Shown here in pieces: positions 34,570 through 46,887 of a DNA stretch of 64,000 nt. This DNA comes from Trichoplax adhaerens. Lineage: Eukaryota > Placozoa > Uniplacotomia > Trichoplacea > Trichoplacidae. Every line of letters begins with the position of its first letter. Position 1 is the stretch's first letter. Location of the stretch: positions 1,168,452-1,232,451 of the forward strand of contig NW_002060952.1 of the NCBI RefSeq assembly GCF_000150275.1, given 5' to 3'. The notes beneath the pieces are model-generated. The model was given only the letters and a program-made list of their open reading frames with translations. It did no database searches and was not told the origin of the DNA. The position numbers and the translations under genes are program-made.

Positions 34570-35092
34570 AAGCAATATGAAAAATATGCAAGTTTAAATC
34601 TTCTTGCTTGCTAAAAAAGTAATCCTAATAAATGTTGACATTTTTGCTCTAAATTATATAGCAGGGTAAGTAGTTGAAAAAATCCGAAATTACTTAGCCA
34701 CCATTTTTTCAAATTACGCTAGATTAATATTATTTGAACTTAGAACTTAATGACATATGTTCGTGAGTACTAGCTGTAGCAGTGCGACATTTATAATTAA
34801 AGTCGTTGGAAATAGCGGAACAGAATTGGCATATAGCCATCTATCAAAGAGGAATAGCGTGATCAAAGGTTAATTAAGAGGAATAGCAACTTAATATTAG
34901 ATAATAAGAACTACACTAATCTGTTATCATATGCCTTCAAAATAACGAAAAAGGAAATGCTCTCAATAAAATATGAATTAAAGACTCTAAAAGGTCATTG
35001 TGTTATATGATTTTGTTACACGCTATGAATCGTTGCAGTTTATAACTAAAGTAAAGAAACAGTCGAGAAGGTATTAAACTAAGAAAAAATGC
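34570..35092 (+). repeat. Orphan copy of the 46.9 kb receptor 5' flank
   Basis: Clearly related to 45700-46230, which lies about 0.7-1.2 kb upstream of the 46.9 kb receptor. Shared blocks include TGCAGCAGTATGACATT-type sequence, CTTCAAAATA-CGAAA and CGCTATGAATCGTTG. Here it runs into an assembly gap at 35093, and no matching receptor follows after the gap, so the gene was either deleted or never copied. Confidence 0.65.
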
Positions 35093-35142
35093 NNNNNNNN
35101 NNNNNNNNNNNNNNNNNNNNNNNNNNNNNNNNNNNNNNNNNN
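35093..35142. other. Assembly gap (50 N)
   Basis: Fifty N bases. A missing receptor fragment could be hidden here because the left flank matches a receptor 5' region. Confidence 0.99.
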
Positions 35143-35689
35143 TGAGCAGCTAAGCTAGTGTTCGGCTTTTTATAGTCTCGGCCGACGCCGATGGAGCACT
35201 TGTGAATATTCTTGACATAGCGACTTACACGTACAGTATACATATCCTATTTTAGGAGTTCAGTTAGAAGAAGGTAACATAGATCAGTATAAGTCAACGC
35301 TAGTTAACATTAAATGAATTAATGAGCCAATTAGAGCCTCAAGGCAGAAATCGACGCTCGTCTATTATTTCATGTAATTTAGTTAAATAACGCGTGAAAT
35401 TTAGATATTAAAAGGAGTTTTGGTTTGATTTATTTTTTGCGTGTAAATTTTTAGTTAAATCAGGACAAAATTTCGGATGTATTGTTAAGAATGAGTAAGC
35501 TATTAACAATTCCGGTTTGGTTTCATAGGTTTCTGAGGATTTACTGGAATAGCTTAATATTGCTCTGAGACGATCGCAAATGAACGAAATTAAATTAGAT
35601 CGAAGTTGCTAAGTCTTTCCATTTTGCTTTTCTAATATTAAATTATTATGGTATATGAAGAAAGTCAATTATAAAACGTAAAATCAATG
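35143..35689. other. Intergenic, no gene recognised
   Basis: AT-rich sequence between the gap and array unit 3. Confidence 0.4.
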
Positions 35690-37915
35690 CTATATCATTA
35701 CTTAGAAGTAAATGGTGCTTAATATAATTTTTAATCATTTTTAATAAGGCACATTATAATATAGAATTTACAGTATTATAAATTTCTATCTGAAATTAAT
35801 ACCGTATTTTGCGAAAACAAGCTGGATACGTGAATAAGCCACGCAAGACTTATATGATTCTACATTATAAATAATTAACGAATTTATAGTACAGCAGATT
35901 TTACTGGATTCTCTGATAAAAAGGATGGGCTTCTATTATTTACACATAAGCTCCACGAAGTTTACAGAGACTTTGGGTGCCGGTTGCCAATCGTTATCGA
36001 AACTTCACCTTAATGAATAGCCTATTGTTAATAGTGAGTAAATTCATAATAAGTTTTGTAGATAACCCTTAAATGCCTATAGGCATGTTTAATTTCACTG
36101 CTACTTACCGGTACCTTATTAATCTCTTATGTAATAAATTGTAAACAAATTATCTACCTAATTTCATAACATAAAAATTTATTTCATTATTAAATGATCT
36201 TATGTAACACCTTGCCATTTGGTAACCAATCAACTTATTACATATACAATCTAAAATAAAAATGATGTTACTGCTAATATGCTTGGTGAGGTTTCTGGCT
36301 TTATTTTATTTCAAACTGTAATTTGAAAATGTCTGAAAATAAATCGCGATAAATGAGTATTCTTGAACTACTGATGAAAAATTATCAATACTTATCTTTA
36401 TTATCTATAATATAATAACTATCCATTACTTTTTGCAAGTTATTTACTCAATCTTAAGTAGTTATTTTTATTAATATTGGTAATATTAAAAAACTTTTCA
36501 AATACTGAGATAAAGTTGCGCGCCACAAAATAAAAAAAATGTCATTATCTATTTTATTAGATTAAAACAGACTTCTGCAAGTCTCATTGTGTCTGATAAT
36601 AAGTAGATTTATTACACCAATATTAAATACTCCATTAATTTATGGTTCTCCTCCAAATTTATCTCTAGACAGATTTATTTTTAAATTATTTTTACTGATA
36701 ATATATCTTGGCCGCTTCGATCTTTTCAAATCATGGTCTTAAAAGTGCTCTAGAAATTTATTTTTAACCATATTTAATAATGATAGATTACCACCTGCCT
36801 TTAGATTTTAACAGTGAAGCTTACTATTAGTTTTACCAGATACTATGCTAGCTTCATAACTTTTTATCTGAGGGATAATTTTAACGTTCAATCTACTCAC
36901 GGTGCTTTACTATAACTTTTCCAACTTTACCACGAACATTGCACTTATATATTTTTACAAAGAAGTATTCATAGATGCAACTGGACTGATTTTGAACATG
37001 TTCGTATGTTTAATTATATGCACTCATTCTGCATTACGTCAACCGTTTACCTATTTAATTTCGAATCTATCTTTTTCTGATCTATTTGTTTCTTTAACCC
37101 TCTTAGTAAATGGTATCTTAGATTATTCTACTATAGCTAGTTTTACTACTTATCAAAACACCTACATCCTATGCACGGCTAATGCTGCAAGCTGTTGCAG
37201 TTATTCGTCTTAGTAAAATAAAATTTACGACAGTACATAAAATTATCTTAATTATATGGTTGGCTGCTATTACATCAGCAATTATACCCACTGCTTATGT
37301 TACGTTTTATAATTGCTATACGAATCTTTGCACCATTTATCGAATAAATGATTATATAATTATACTTTGCTAATAATCTCCGTCATATTATTTGGTACAA
37401 CTTGTATCCTTCCAATTATTATAATGTTTATCACATATGGGTTAATAATTTATAAATTAATCTATTAAAAATGCGGTGTTGAAATAGGTCCATCATTAAT
37501 TACAAATAATAGAAATAATATTCGGCGCGCTATTTTTCCAGGCTTATTTACTTCAATCTTTACAATTGCATCTATGATTCCATTTACAATCGTATATGAT
37601 TGAGTTACTGTACATTAATTAAGGAATACCATTATCCATACTTCGGAGAGTCATTTATTAGAATTGTTATCGTCTTTTAATTTTTATTGATATCTTATAT
37701 ATCTAAACACCTATTGTTAATCCATTTTTACATATTTTAACTAGCAGTAAGTTCAAGAAGATTTTGCATTCATTAATATATTATAGTCGGCGTTTACTCT
37801 TTCATATAAATATAATTTGGGTAGAATCAATTTATAGAGAAGTATGCGATTCAATTAGCAAAACTTCTCAAGTTGCATTAATGCGAAAGTGATATTGATT
37901 ATCCCCTTGATAACA
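35690..37915 (+). repeat. Tandem unit 3 of the group-3 array
   Basis: Matches units 1, 2 and 4 in the 5' flank (35690-35900, 36250-36900), the receptor body and the short 3' stretch. Its receptor is a pseudogene. Confidence 0.75.
36899..37892 (+). pseudogene. Class A GPCR pseudogene, group 3 array member 3
   Basis: Collinear with the 28.4 and 40.5 kb genes but broken in several ways. The start ATG-ATG is changed to ACG-GTG (36899-36904). A deletion of about 65 bp at 37188/37189 removes most of TM3 and the entire ERY motif and shifts the frame. A short insertion near 37355-37365 gives a second frame change. Stops occur after the TM5 loop (TAA near 37468) and in TM6. TM7 reads NPFLH-like near 37715, and the tail is recognisable to a stop at 37890-37892. 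Two open pieces (36902-37213 and 37182-37373) are fragments of this one pseudogene, not separate genes. Confidence 0.92.
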
Positions 37916-38899
37916 GAAAATATCCTCAGATCTTTCACATCTATCTTAATTGTACCTATAAAAGTACAATGTACAGCAGATTATTTACTTGAATATTTTT
38001 TTTCAGTTTCCATTGCACGAGTATGGAGGTTAGAAAGCACTCAGATAATAAAACATATGACAGTGTAACTTTATTATCATGCCGTCGATGAGAGCAGGCT
38101 TACCAACAACTTATAGTAAGTTACAAGCCTCGGATCTGACTGTCTAATACGTACCAACTATATATTTAATGCACTGCCGGGTATGTGAATTCGGCTACTC
38201 GTTAGATAGAGTAAAAAAGGTTTCAATTCCAGAACACTTTTGATCGAGCAATAACCATGTTTCTATGTGTATAATTTTTCTTTATTGCTCCTTCTTATCT
38301 CTTATGAAATTTATAGTGTTTTTAAATCCACATTATCAAAAATATGTCGAAATATGTTTTTAGAGCGTCCACTTTAGGACAAATGAGGGGTATGTGTAAA
38401 TGACGTCCATATCATTTCGATACATTATACAAGGATTTTTAGAATGTTCATCGTTGGATAGAATTATAAGTGGTTTCAATTACGGAATACTTTTTCACAC
38501 TTCCACGTGTAATACTGCCTTTACTGTCCCTTCTTACCGCTTATATCCTTTATTTTAGTTATAATCTGATTCGCCATCGTTCTAGTTGTTGTGATTCTGA
38601 CATGACTACTATTGCAGTGTTTCACATAGCTATTGTATAGTGATAGGTGAGTCATGAAGACTTGTAAGTCCTGCCGCTAGGCAATTTAAATTGGAAGATT
38701 TGGAGATTAAATAAAGGTAACTTACTAGTAATTATAGATTGAGTGAGTATTAGAGCGTTGCGATTAGCCGGAATACCTGATATAATTTCACCTAACCTAT
38801 AAGGAAGTACTAGAAGTTTAATACTAGTACGCTGATCCTCTAACGAGGTTACACAGTAACATATAGAATAGTAATTGCATTCACTATAGCAACTTTTCT
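37916..38899. other. Intergenic, no gene recognised
   Basis: AT-rich DNA. A minus-strand frame at 38652-38948 starts at a TTG, has no recognisable motif, and is not called. Confidence 0.4.
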
Positions 38900-41520
38900 T
38901 ATCCAAGACATGAAGACTCCCTCCAACAAACCGAACAAATACTTTCAATTTAACCCAATTTTAAATCTATACATTAATTTATGACTCTAGTAATTTTTAT
39001 ATAAACATCTTTCAAATAAAATTTCATGACAAAACTAGTTCATCTTAATATCAATTTCGTGCGTGAAAATTGATGCTGAACCTGAAGAAACTCGCTCGTT
39101 ATTCTTTGCATACGCCTACTACTATACTGTAATAATTTTTTTCACTTATAGGACGTTATCTATAGCATACGTCGTCGTAAAAAAATTGTTATTATTGACG
39201 AGTATATGGGTATATATATACGTTTCTTGGACAATATTATAACGTTATGTGTTAAAGGCTACTGTATTGCATTCAGTTTAAACTCCATATAATCTGATCA
39301 CGATGGGCCATTCATATCTTGAATGTCATAGTAAAGAAATTAAAAAAAGGCAATTCAAAACAAATAGATTAACATTGATATACTTAATCTTATATCAATA
39401 TTTAAAAAGTAAATGGTACGGTATTTAAAATAATTTACGATAATTTTCTAATTACACTATGGTATAGAATTTATAGTATGGTAACTTTTTATCCGAAATT
39501 AATACCGAATTATGCGAAAATAAACTGTACCTTGTGAATGAGTTATGCGAGAATAATCCAATTCTACTGTATAAACAATTAATATCTCGTGAATGGATCA
39601 TAGGTAATTGCTAACTTTATTTCGGGTGCAAGGTGTTCATTGTAACGGATTACACTGGATTCTCCGACAAAAAAGATGGGCTTCTACTAAGTTTACAGCA
39701 ATTACCAGAAATTTACAAAGATTTTACGCAGTCAATTGTTATAAAAATCTTCCCTAAAGAGTAACTTGTTAATGGTGAGCAAATTCATGACACCAAACGT
39801 AGATGACAATTAAGTGCGCTATGGCCATTCATTAATTTCATCTCTAACATAATAACATTCCATTACGTTTTGCAACTTATTTACTCAGCCTTATGTATTT
39901 ATCTTCATTAAAACTGGTAATACAAATAATTATTCAGCTAGTGAGATGAATTTTAATGTTATAAAATATTAAGAATGCCACTCCTTTACTAAATGAAATA
40001 GGCTTCTCCTAGCCAAAATTACATCTGCCGATAAATAAATTTATTATGTATATATTAAAAACTCCTTTAATTCCTTATTCTCTTCCAGTTTCCTTTTCTA
40101 TAAAACTTCATTGTTAACTTGCCTTTCAGTGATATTATGTCTTAACCACTTTGATTGTTTTAAATCGTGATCCTAATTTTTAAACTAGACTCAATTAATA
40201 TTTTGACTTTCTGATTACAGAATTGTTTTCAAACAAGCTTTTAACAAGATATATACTCAATTAATGCTTCGCTTTTATTTAAATAGCAGCTATTATATAT
40301 CATTATACGTACACGAGTAATTTATTTTCAACCGCATTTTATTTATGATAGATTTCTATCAGCCTTTAACTTGGAAGCGTGAACTTCACTCTAGTTTACC
40401 GGATGCTTTTCTAGCTTTGTAATTTATCTGAGGAATAATTTAACGTTCAATCTACTCATGGTGGTTTCCAATAATAGTTCCAATTTTACCACGAATAATA
40501 ATGCATATGTGGCTTTCTACAGTAAAGTATTCATAGGCGTAACTGGATTCATTTTAAACATGTCCGTTGGTTTAATTATATGCACTCATTCTGCATTGCG
40601 TCAACCGTTTACCTATTTAATTTTGAATCTATCTATTTCTGATTTATTAGTTTCTTTAACTCTCTTAGTAAATGGTATCTTGGATTATTATACTATAGCT
40701 AGTTTTACTACTTATCAAAATGCTTACATCCTATGTACGGTCAATGTTGCTATCGTACTAACTTCAATGCCTGGTGCTTGCTTAACGTTATTGGTGATGA
40801 GTTTTGAACGATATCAAGCAGTTGCAGCTGTTCGCCTTCGTAATATAAAATTTACGACAGTACTAAAAATTATCTTAATTACATGGTTGGCAGCTATTTC
40901 ATCAGCGATTATACCGACTTACTATGCTACGTTTTATAATCACTATCCAAGTGCTTGCACTATTGGTCGAATAGACAATTATACGCTGTTAGTGATCTCC
41001 ATCATATTGTTTAGTACAACTTGTATTCTTCCAATCATTGTAATGTTGATCATGTATGGGTTGATAATTTATAAATTAATCTATGAAAAGTCAGCTGTCG
41101 AAATAGGTCTATCATTTATTACAAATAACAGGGGAAAAAATATTCGCAGTACTATTCTTCCAGTTTTATTAACTTCAATCTTCACGACTGCACCTAGTAT
41201 TCCATATATACTATTGAGTTATTACACATTAATTAAGGAATACTATAATCCATACTTCAGAGAGCCATTTATGAAAAAAATTATGGTCTTTGGATTGTTG
41301 CCTCTTTATTGCATGTGTTAACACCTATTGTTAATCCGTTTTTATATAATTTAGCCAGTAGTAAGTTCCGAAAGGTTTTGTATTCATTACTATGTCATTG
41401 GCGGCGTTCGCCTTTTCATACAAATATAATTTGGATAAAACCAATTTCCAGAGAAGCTTGCGATTCAAGTAACAAAGCTTCTCAAATTGCATTAGTGCAA
41501 AAGTAATGTTTTTATTCATT
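38900..41520 (+). repeat. Tandem unit 4 of the group-3 array
   Basis: The stretch 38900-39150 matches 29880-30110, 39370-39590 matches 30190-30390 and 35690-35880, and 39850-40450 matches the immediate 5' flanks of the other members. The 3' flank resembling that of unit 1 continues to about 42060. Confidence 0.72.
40458..41506 (+). CDS. Class A GPCR, group 3 array member 4, one-base frameshift
   Basis: Receptor collinear with the 28.4 kb gene. Sequons lie in the first 11 residues, then N34 (TM1), D62 in LSISD, C93, ERY at 117-119, the ECL2 Cys in YPSAC and TM6 FTTAPSIP (no toggle Trp). The frame continues to ECL3. There, in a run of seven A (41274-41280), the sequence is one base shorter than its relatives; the frame then ends at 41321. 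The correct downstream frame (41309-41506) encodes TM7 with NPFLY and the tail to a normal stop. Everything else is intact. The single indel in a homopolymer could be a sequencing or assembly error or a very recent inactivation. If real, the product lacks TM7. Confidence 0.85.
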
Positions 41521-42679
41521 TGATAACAAAATACCTACTGGAATCTTTCACATCCATATTACATAAATCTGTTATGATCAAATTATTTCCCAAGAAAAAT
41601 GCACACAACGATATAAAATTTTTCTAATACTCTATTACCTCCTCTATGATTCTATTGATGCTACCATGATGTCTTTTATATTGTTTATGCTGGTATCTTC
41701 TTGTAGTGTATTTAGAATATACTGTAACTATATTCTACTCTTAAATATAGACATGTTGTATTGCTCTTATATTTAGACAGATCTACAATCCGCTTACTCT
41801 ACATTCATATATAGACTACTGTATTTAGTTATTACGGTACTCGCTGTTTTCTACAATCATCTGCTATTTTTTAACCTGTTATGGTATATGTTGTATCTAA
41901 TTCCGCAATCCTATTCTCTGCATGTGCTCTATCTTTAAAACTATAAATACTGGCGATTTCTACCTCAGAGTTCATTAGCCTCTCAGTTAGTCTTCTAGTT
42001 AGTCTCTCACAGTCTAATACTTCTACTCGTTACTCAGGACAGCTTGCACGCTGATCTACCGTAACTACCTCACTGTACTTCACATTACTAACCTACAATA
42101 AAGCATAACTTTTATAAACCCTTTGTTGTAATAATTGTAAATGGCGACTAAATCTCAATCCTCTGAGATATCGAACCCTCCATCACACTGCTATCTTACA
42201 ACTACAGTACCTTTTTCGTAAGTTAAAAACATCAGCTTTATAGTCAAATCTCGTGCTTCGTTGACCGATAATTCTAAACTGATTAGATTATTAACAACAA
42301 TTGACTATGTCTAAAAGAAACGGTGCGTTAATTAATGGATTTGATATAAGCTGATATCCTTTGATTAGATAGCATAATTAAGCTATTTGATTCATATCAG
42401 ATCTACTTTTTTATTGAAAATTAAGTAGATGAGAATGTTTTATGTTGCCCGTTAATAAACTTATCGCAGGCTTCTGTTAAACTAGGAGCACCCTTACCAG
42501 TTCTTATTCCTACGTAGTTGGTAGAAATTTATTGCCAACATACTCATAAATACCTATTAAAAAATTTACTTAGAATATTTAAATCAATCATTAGAGCGAT
42601 TGTAGAAGCAGAGTGACGAACACCAGTATTTCGTTAGTGATTTGAGCTTTAAATAAAATGGCTTCAAAAAATTTTAGAA
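41507..42679 (+). other. 3' flank of the array, no gene recognised
   Basis: The stretch 41840-42060 is homologous to 29600-29830 after unit 1; the rest is unrecognised AT-rich DNA. Confidence 0.5.
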
Positions 42680-42719
42680 CATGAGCTACGATTTCTTGCA
42701 AAATTACGCTTTATTAAAG

Positions 42720-43458
42720 TGATATATAACTATCACGAAATTTCAAAATTTGTAGAAAATTGGAACTTAATTAGGTCTTATAAAAGATCATGTTTGTACA
42801 GCTCTATTCTAGCTAAATATAACTACTAGAATAATCTTAGTTGTCAGTCGTTACAAATCAAAATTTCTAATGAAGAAAAAGTTGAACTATTACAGAAATT
42901 ACACTACAAATCACCTGTCAGGTTTGTCCTCCCTGACATTAACCTATAGTACGATTATAAGTACTGACGATCTCCTATGGTCAGCAGGAACAGTAACTCA
43001 ACTTTTATCTCTCGACAAACTGAACCCAAACTTTATTAAAAAAGATAGTCAATCAATAGTAAACTGACATAAACATTAATTATTAGTACTTAGATAACAT
43101 TGTGAAACTATGTAGTTATCTATATAAAGTACGCATAACGTCATAGTAAAAGGTACGGTATCTGACGAAAATAAGATAAGCATTTTGTAGGATTCGTAAC
43201 TCCAGCTTAAAGTATATACTTTTGGTAGCATTCGTAGCTATAATATATGAATTACAGTTCTATTTTTACCTCTAACCTTAATAGCAACTCAATACCCTAC
43301 TGTCTATAGTCATCTGTACTCTAGCATAGAATCTTTCACTACAGTCTAAAGTCATAAGCTACAAAATAATTCTTAAGATAAATATAGAAAGTAGTGCTAC
43401 TGTACATCATACCAAACATGGCTAATAGTCTACAGTTCCAATACTAAATTACCTTACA
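42720..43458 (-). mobile_element. LTR, family 2 copy 2, diverged and rearranged
   Basis: The left end TGATATATAAC with ATCACGAAATT and the right end ATTACCTTACA match the LTR at 27477-28026. About 330 bp of unrelated DNA (about 42860-43190) is inserted and about 150 bp is deleted inside. No target duplication is visible, so this is an old copy. A 65-codon frame at 42870-43067 lies in the inserted part and has no recognisable relatives. Confidence 0.65.
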
Positions 43459-44171
43459 ATTACATAAAATTGGCTTATCTAATTCCAATTACAACTTTTC
43501 TCTTCAGCTAATTTTTAGACTATAATATAGTGTGATATCGCTGTAACAATGTAAATAAAAGGAAATTGTACAAAAATATATGATATCCTGTTAACTTAGA
43601 TAAGAATTTTGATACTTAAGCAATTTGTAAGTTAATAGCCTTTACCTTTATTGTGTGATATAGCAACTAAATTTATTATATGAAATTTTCTGTAAATGAT
43701 ATTGAAACGAATTTCATAAATGCCTCTAGCTTTAGGTAGCTAAGTGTTTACATCTAAATATCTTAATAAACGAGCATTTCGGAGTACCGTTTATCTAGTT
43801 TCACTGTTGCAAAAATATTTATCTATTACAGCCACTTTACGCTGTAGTTTTCCAAAAAAGTTATTCAAACGCAAATTAAGAGGTCTTCAAATACATTCTT
43901 TTTCGGTCGTTGTTAATTACGATAACAAAATGTATTTGGAAAGGTTCAATAGAAACTCCGTTAAATGAATGATAAAATTCATTTGTAACCGAATCTTTAC
44001 TAGTATTTTCATTTTGTATTACACCATACTAAGCGTCTACGTCTGTCTCTCTATATAAGCATACACTCGTATATGCTTCGTTAATCATTTTAACTGTTGC
44101 GAATTTAGTTCCTGAGGCTTAAGTGGATTTGATATTCAGTCTAGCATAAAATACACGTTGCGATTAATTTA
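43459..44171. other. Intergenic, no gene recognised
   Basis: AT-rich DNA between two family-2 LTR copies. A small frame at 43744-43968 begins with GTG and is not called. The stretch could be internal remnant sequence of a retrotransposon, but no Gag or Pol motif is visible. Confidence 0.4.
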
Positions 44172-44597
44172 TGTGACAAAATCAGTCGCGGAAATTCAAA
44201 ATTTAAAGAAAATTAAAACTTTATTAGATCTATTGCAATTATTAGCTACACACAGCTCTACTTTAACCGAATACAACGACTGAAAGATTTCTAAGAATAA
44301 CAAATCGGATAATCTATTGTCGCTTGCTTTTATAATCTCCGTAGCCTTTGCAGCTACAATCAGTATAGCAACATTTTACACGTAATAAAATTATAATTAG
44401 TAACACTAGTTTACAGCGGACCATCATTAATCCAATATGAAAACAATTAGGGTAATTGATATTATTTTCTTCTCTTCAAAGTACAATAAACTAACCGTAT
44501 CTTAATATATGATTTACAGTTCTACTTTTATCTCTAACCTTATTAGTAGCTCAACCTCCTACCGTATACAATCATCTATGCTCTAGCATAGAGTCTA
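44172..44597 (-). mobile_element. LTR, family 2 copy 3, truncated
   Basis: Starts TGTGACAAAATC and follows the 27477-28026 element, including the CCGTAGC-TT-GCAGCTACAATC and CGGACCATCATTAATCCA stretches, as far as the GCATAGAGTCTAC block, then stops abruptly before a GC-rich AGCAGCGCGGGGG sequence. The last ~120 bp of the LTR are missing. Confidence 0.68.
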
Positions 44598-45699
44598 CTA
44601 AGAGCAGCGCGGGGGTATTTATACTACTGTTAAATGACTCTGATTATGGGTTCATTTCAATAGGTCAGTATAAGATTCTTACAGTACTTTTAACCTCAAG
44701 ATTTCTTCATGTAAAACGAATAGCTCTAAGGTAGTCATTTCTGCAAGAGTACTGATTATTAAAATAGTATTCGTTATATCGCTAAGGGTGGCCACTGGGC
44801 CTTTAAATTTTGATTTCATGTAATATTCTGATGAAAATTGAATAAACATAGAATCTTTATAGAGTTTTCTACACAGCCATTTTGATTCTTACATTTTCTT
44901 ATAACGGTTACTATCGACAGAGCAAGCTTTACTTGCATACTCAAGCGATGCTTAGACACATTATAATGATTGGTATGGAATTGACCACAGTACTAAGGAC
45001 ATTGAACCGCACTGTCGATATCTTACAGTACCTGCTAATCTTAACTTGGTATGTCCATCACCGTACATTAGTTATCGTAATGTGCTTTATAACAATAGCA
45101 AATTCTATCAAATGTATTACAACGTACTTATACGCAACGATAGTCTTAAGCACCAAGATACCACTGTACAGACACTATTTTCTTGAATTTTAAAGTCACT
45201 AACGATATTCTTGTAATAATATGTAACTCCTTCAACTACTTTTATAGATTATACTGCTACACAATAAGAATACGCCCACAAACCAAATAGATAGAAAGTG
45301 CTTTATTTACAGTGATTTACAGCAGTATGTATTAGTTACCATCCGCCATAACTTCCAAAGTTCTTCTTTTCTTACTATCAATCCCCGATCATCTTCTATT
45401 CTGGCTTTCATTATCCATAACTCTTTCGTAAACATATTTGTAAATAACTTCTAGCCATTACCTCACACTTTACATTCATTCAGTTCATTATAAATTTAAT
45501 ATAATTAGTAGAAATCTAATTTTCCTAAGCACCATGATTACAGTTCTTTGCTTTTCTAATTTTAAACCAATACAACCTCTAATCATACATAACACAGTCT
45601 CCCTCTAACCTCCTTATATGATGCGAACTGCTTATGCTATATTAACTATATTACTATAGTAGAATAATTAATCCTTTACTTCAATTGCCGCATGTTAAA
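44598..45699. other. Intergenic, no gene recognised
   Basis: AT-rich DNA. The open stretch at 44882-45193 begins at a TTG, is hydrophobic in places and resembles no receptor segment convincingly, so it is not called. Confidence 0.4.
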
Positions 45700-46887
45700 C
45701 AGAGCTATCTTCTTAATAGACAAGTTTTAATGTTCTTACTTGCTATGAGAATATTCTTAAAAATGTAGAGATTTTGTTCTAAGATATGCAGTAGATAAGT
45801 GGTTCAATATTCTGAAATTACTTAACGACTATTTCTTTTAAATTACACTAGATTTATATAAAATAAACTCAATGACATACTTTGCAAGCACTCTCTGCAG
45901 CAGTATGACATTTTTTAATTAACGCAGTTTGGAGTAGCTAAACAATATTGGAATAGAATTTTCTACCAAAAATGTATAACGCAATTAAAGGTCTATGGAG
46001 ATAAAGAAGAATTTAAGTATTAATTTAATGCTAATTCCTCCAATCTGTCATCATTATACTTCAAAATAGCGAAATAGTAAACGCATTCAAAAATATTGAT
46101 TGAAATATTACAGGATGATTACGTCATGACAATATTGTTATTCGCTATGAATCGTTGAAATTTTATAATTAAAGTGGGGAAACAGTTTAAAAAAACGTAT
46201 TAAAATAATGAAAATAATGCCTTTGAAGATTTTATCCTCGAAAATTGAACTACCGCATCATCTTCTAGTTGGTAAGTTAATTCATTGTTAAACCACCACC
46301 TACAAGTAACGATAACTAATCCGGAATCGAAAAATTACTACTCAGAAATTGAAAAATGAATTTGTCAAGTTAATTTTTTTCAAATTAACGATATAATAGA
46401 TGATGATTGAGCAAAATTTCCATTCCTAATTAAAAGTAGGTGTCTTAATTGAAAGTCTTTCTTTATAAATAATTTAATTATCTTAACAATGCGAAAATTG
46501 ATCAAATATTTTTGCAATTTATTCATACAACTATACAAATAATTAAGCTATCTAGTCCAAGGCAGCTATACTAAATATTATTATTGAAAGTAGGGTAATA
46601 CTATTAACTATAATATCCTGTACATTCTATAATTGGATTTAGGCAAATTATAATAGTAGGTACCTTTGTTAAAAACTGTATGATCTTCTCATGACTAATT
46701 TCAAAAAGATTATCTTCAAACAATTGGCTAATATTTGATGCATGAATCTATCAATTATCATTGAATGATTAAATAGGCAATTATATGCTACGCCACCACT
46801 TATCGAATTAATATCTTAATCTCTTACCCCAACGATTACTTACACATAAAAATACACTAGAATATTGTTAAGCTGCATCATTCCAAC
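45700..46887 (+). repeat. 5' flank of the 46.9 kb receptor, part duplicated at 34.6 kb
   Basis: The stretch 45700-46230 is shared with 34570-35092. The rest (46231-46887) is single-copy in the window and must contain the receptor promoter; no specific element was identified. Confidence 0.6.

Noticed and set aside
38652-38948. 98-codon minus-strand frame
   Set aside because: Starts at TTG and shows no recognisable motif; not supported by the related spacer of unit 1.
28449-42060. Tandem array considered as a bacterial-style operon or defence island
   Set aside because: Genes are eukaryotic seven-helix receptors, kilobases apart, without ribosome sites, within LTR-bearing animal DNA.
42130-42200. 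Possible tRNA (minus-strand GGGTTCGAT box)
   Set aside because: The A-box spacing is wrong and no cloverleaf arms could be paired.
42870-43067. 65-codon ATG frame
   Set aside because: Sits in unrelated DNA inserted into a decayed LTR; no motif or paralogue.
44882-45193. 103-codon hydrophobic frame, first suspected as a receptor relic
   Set aside because: Starts at TTG and only a short TTVL-like match to a TM4 region is seen; insufficient for homology.
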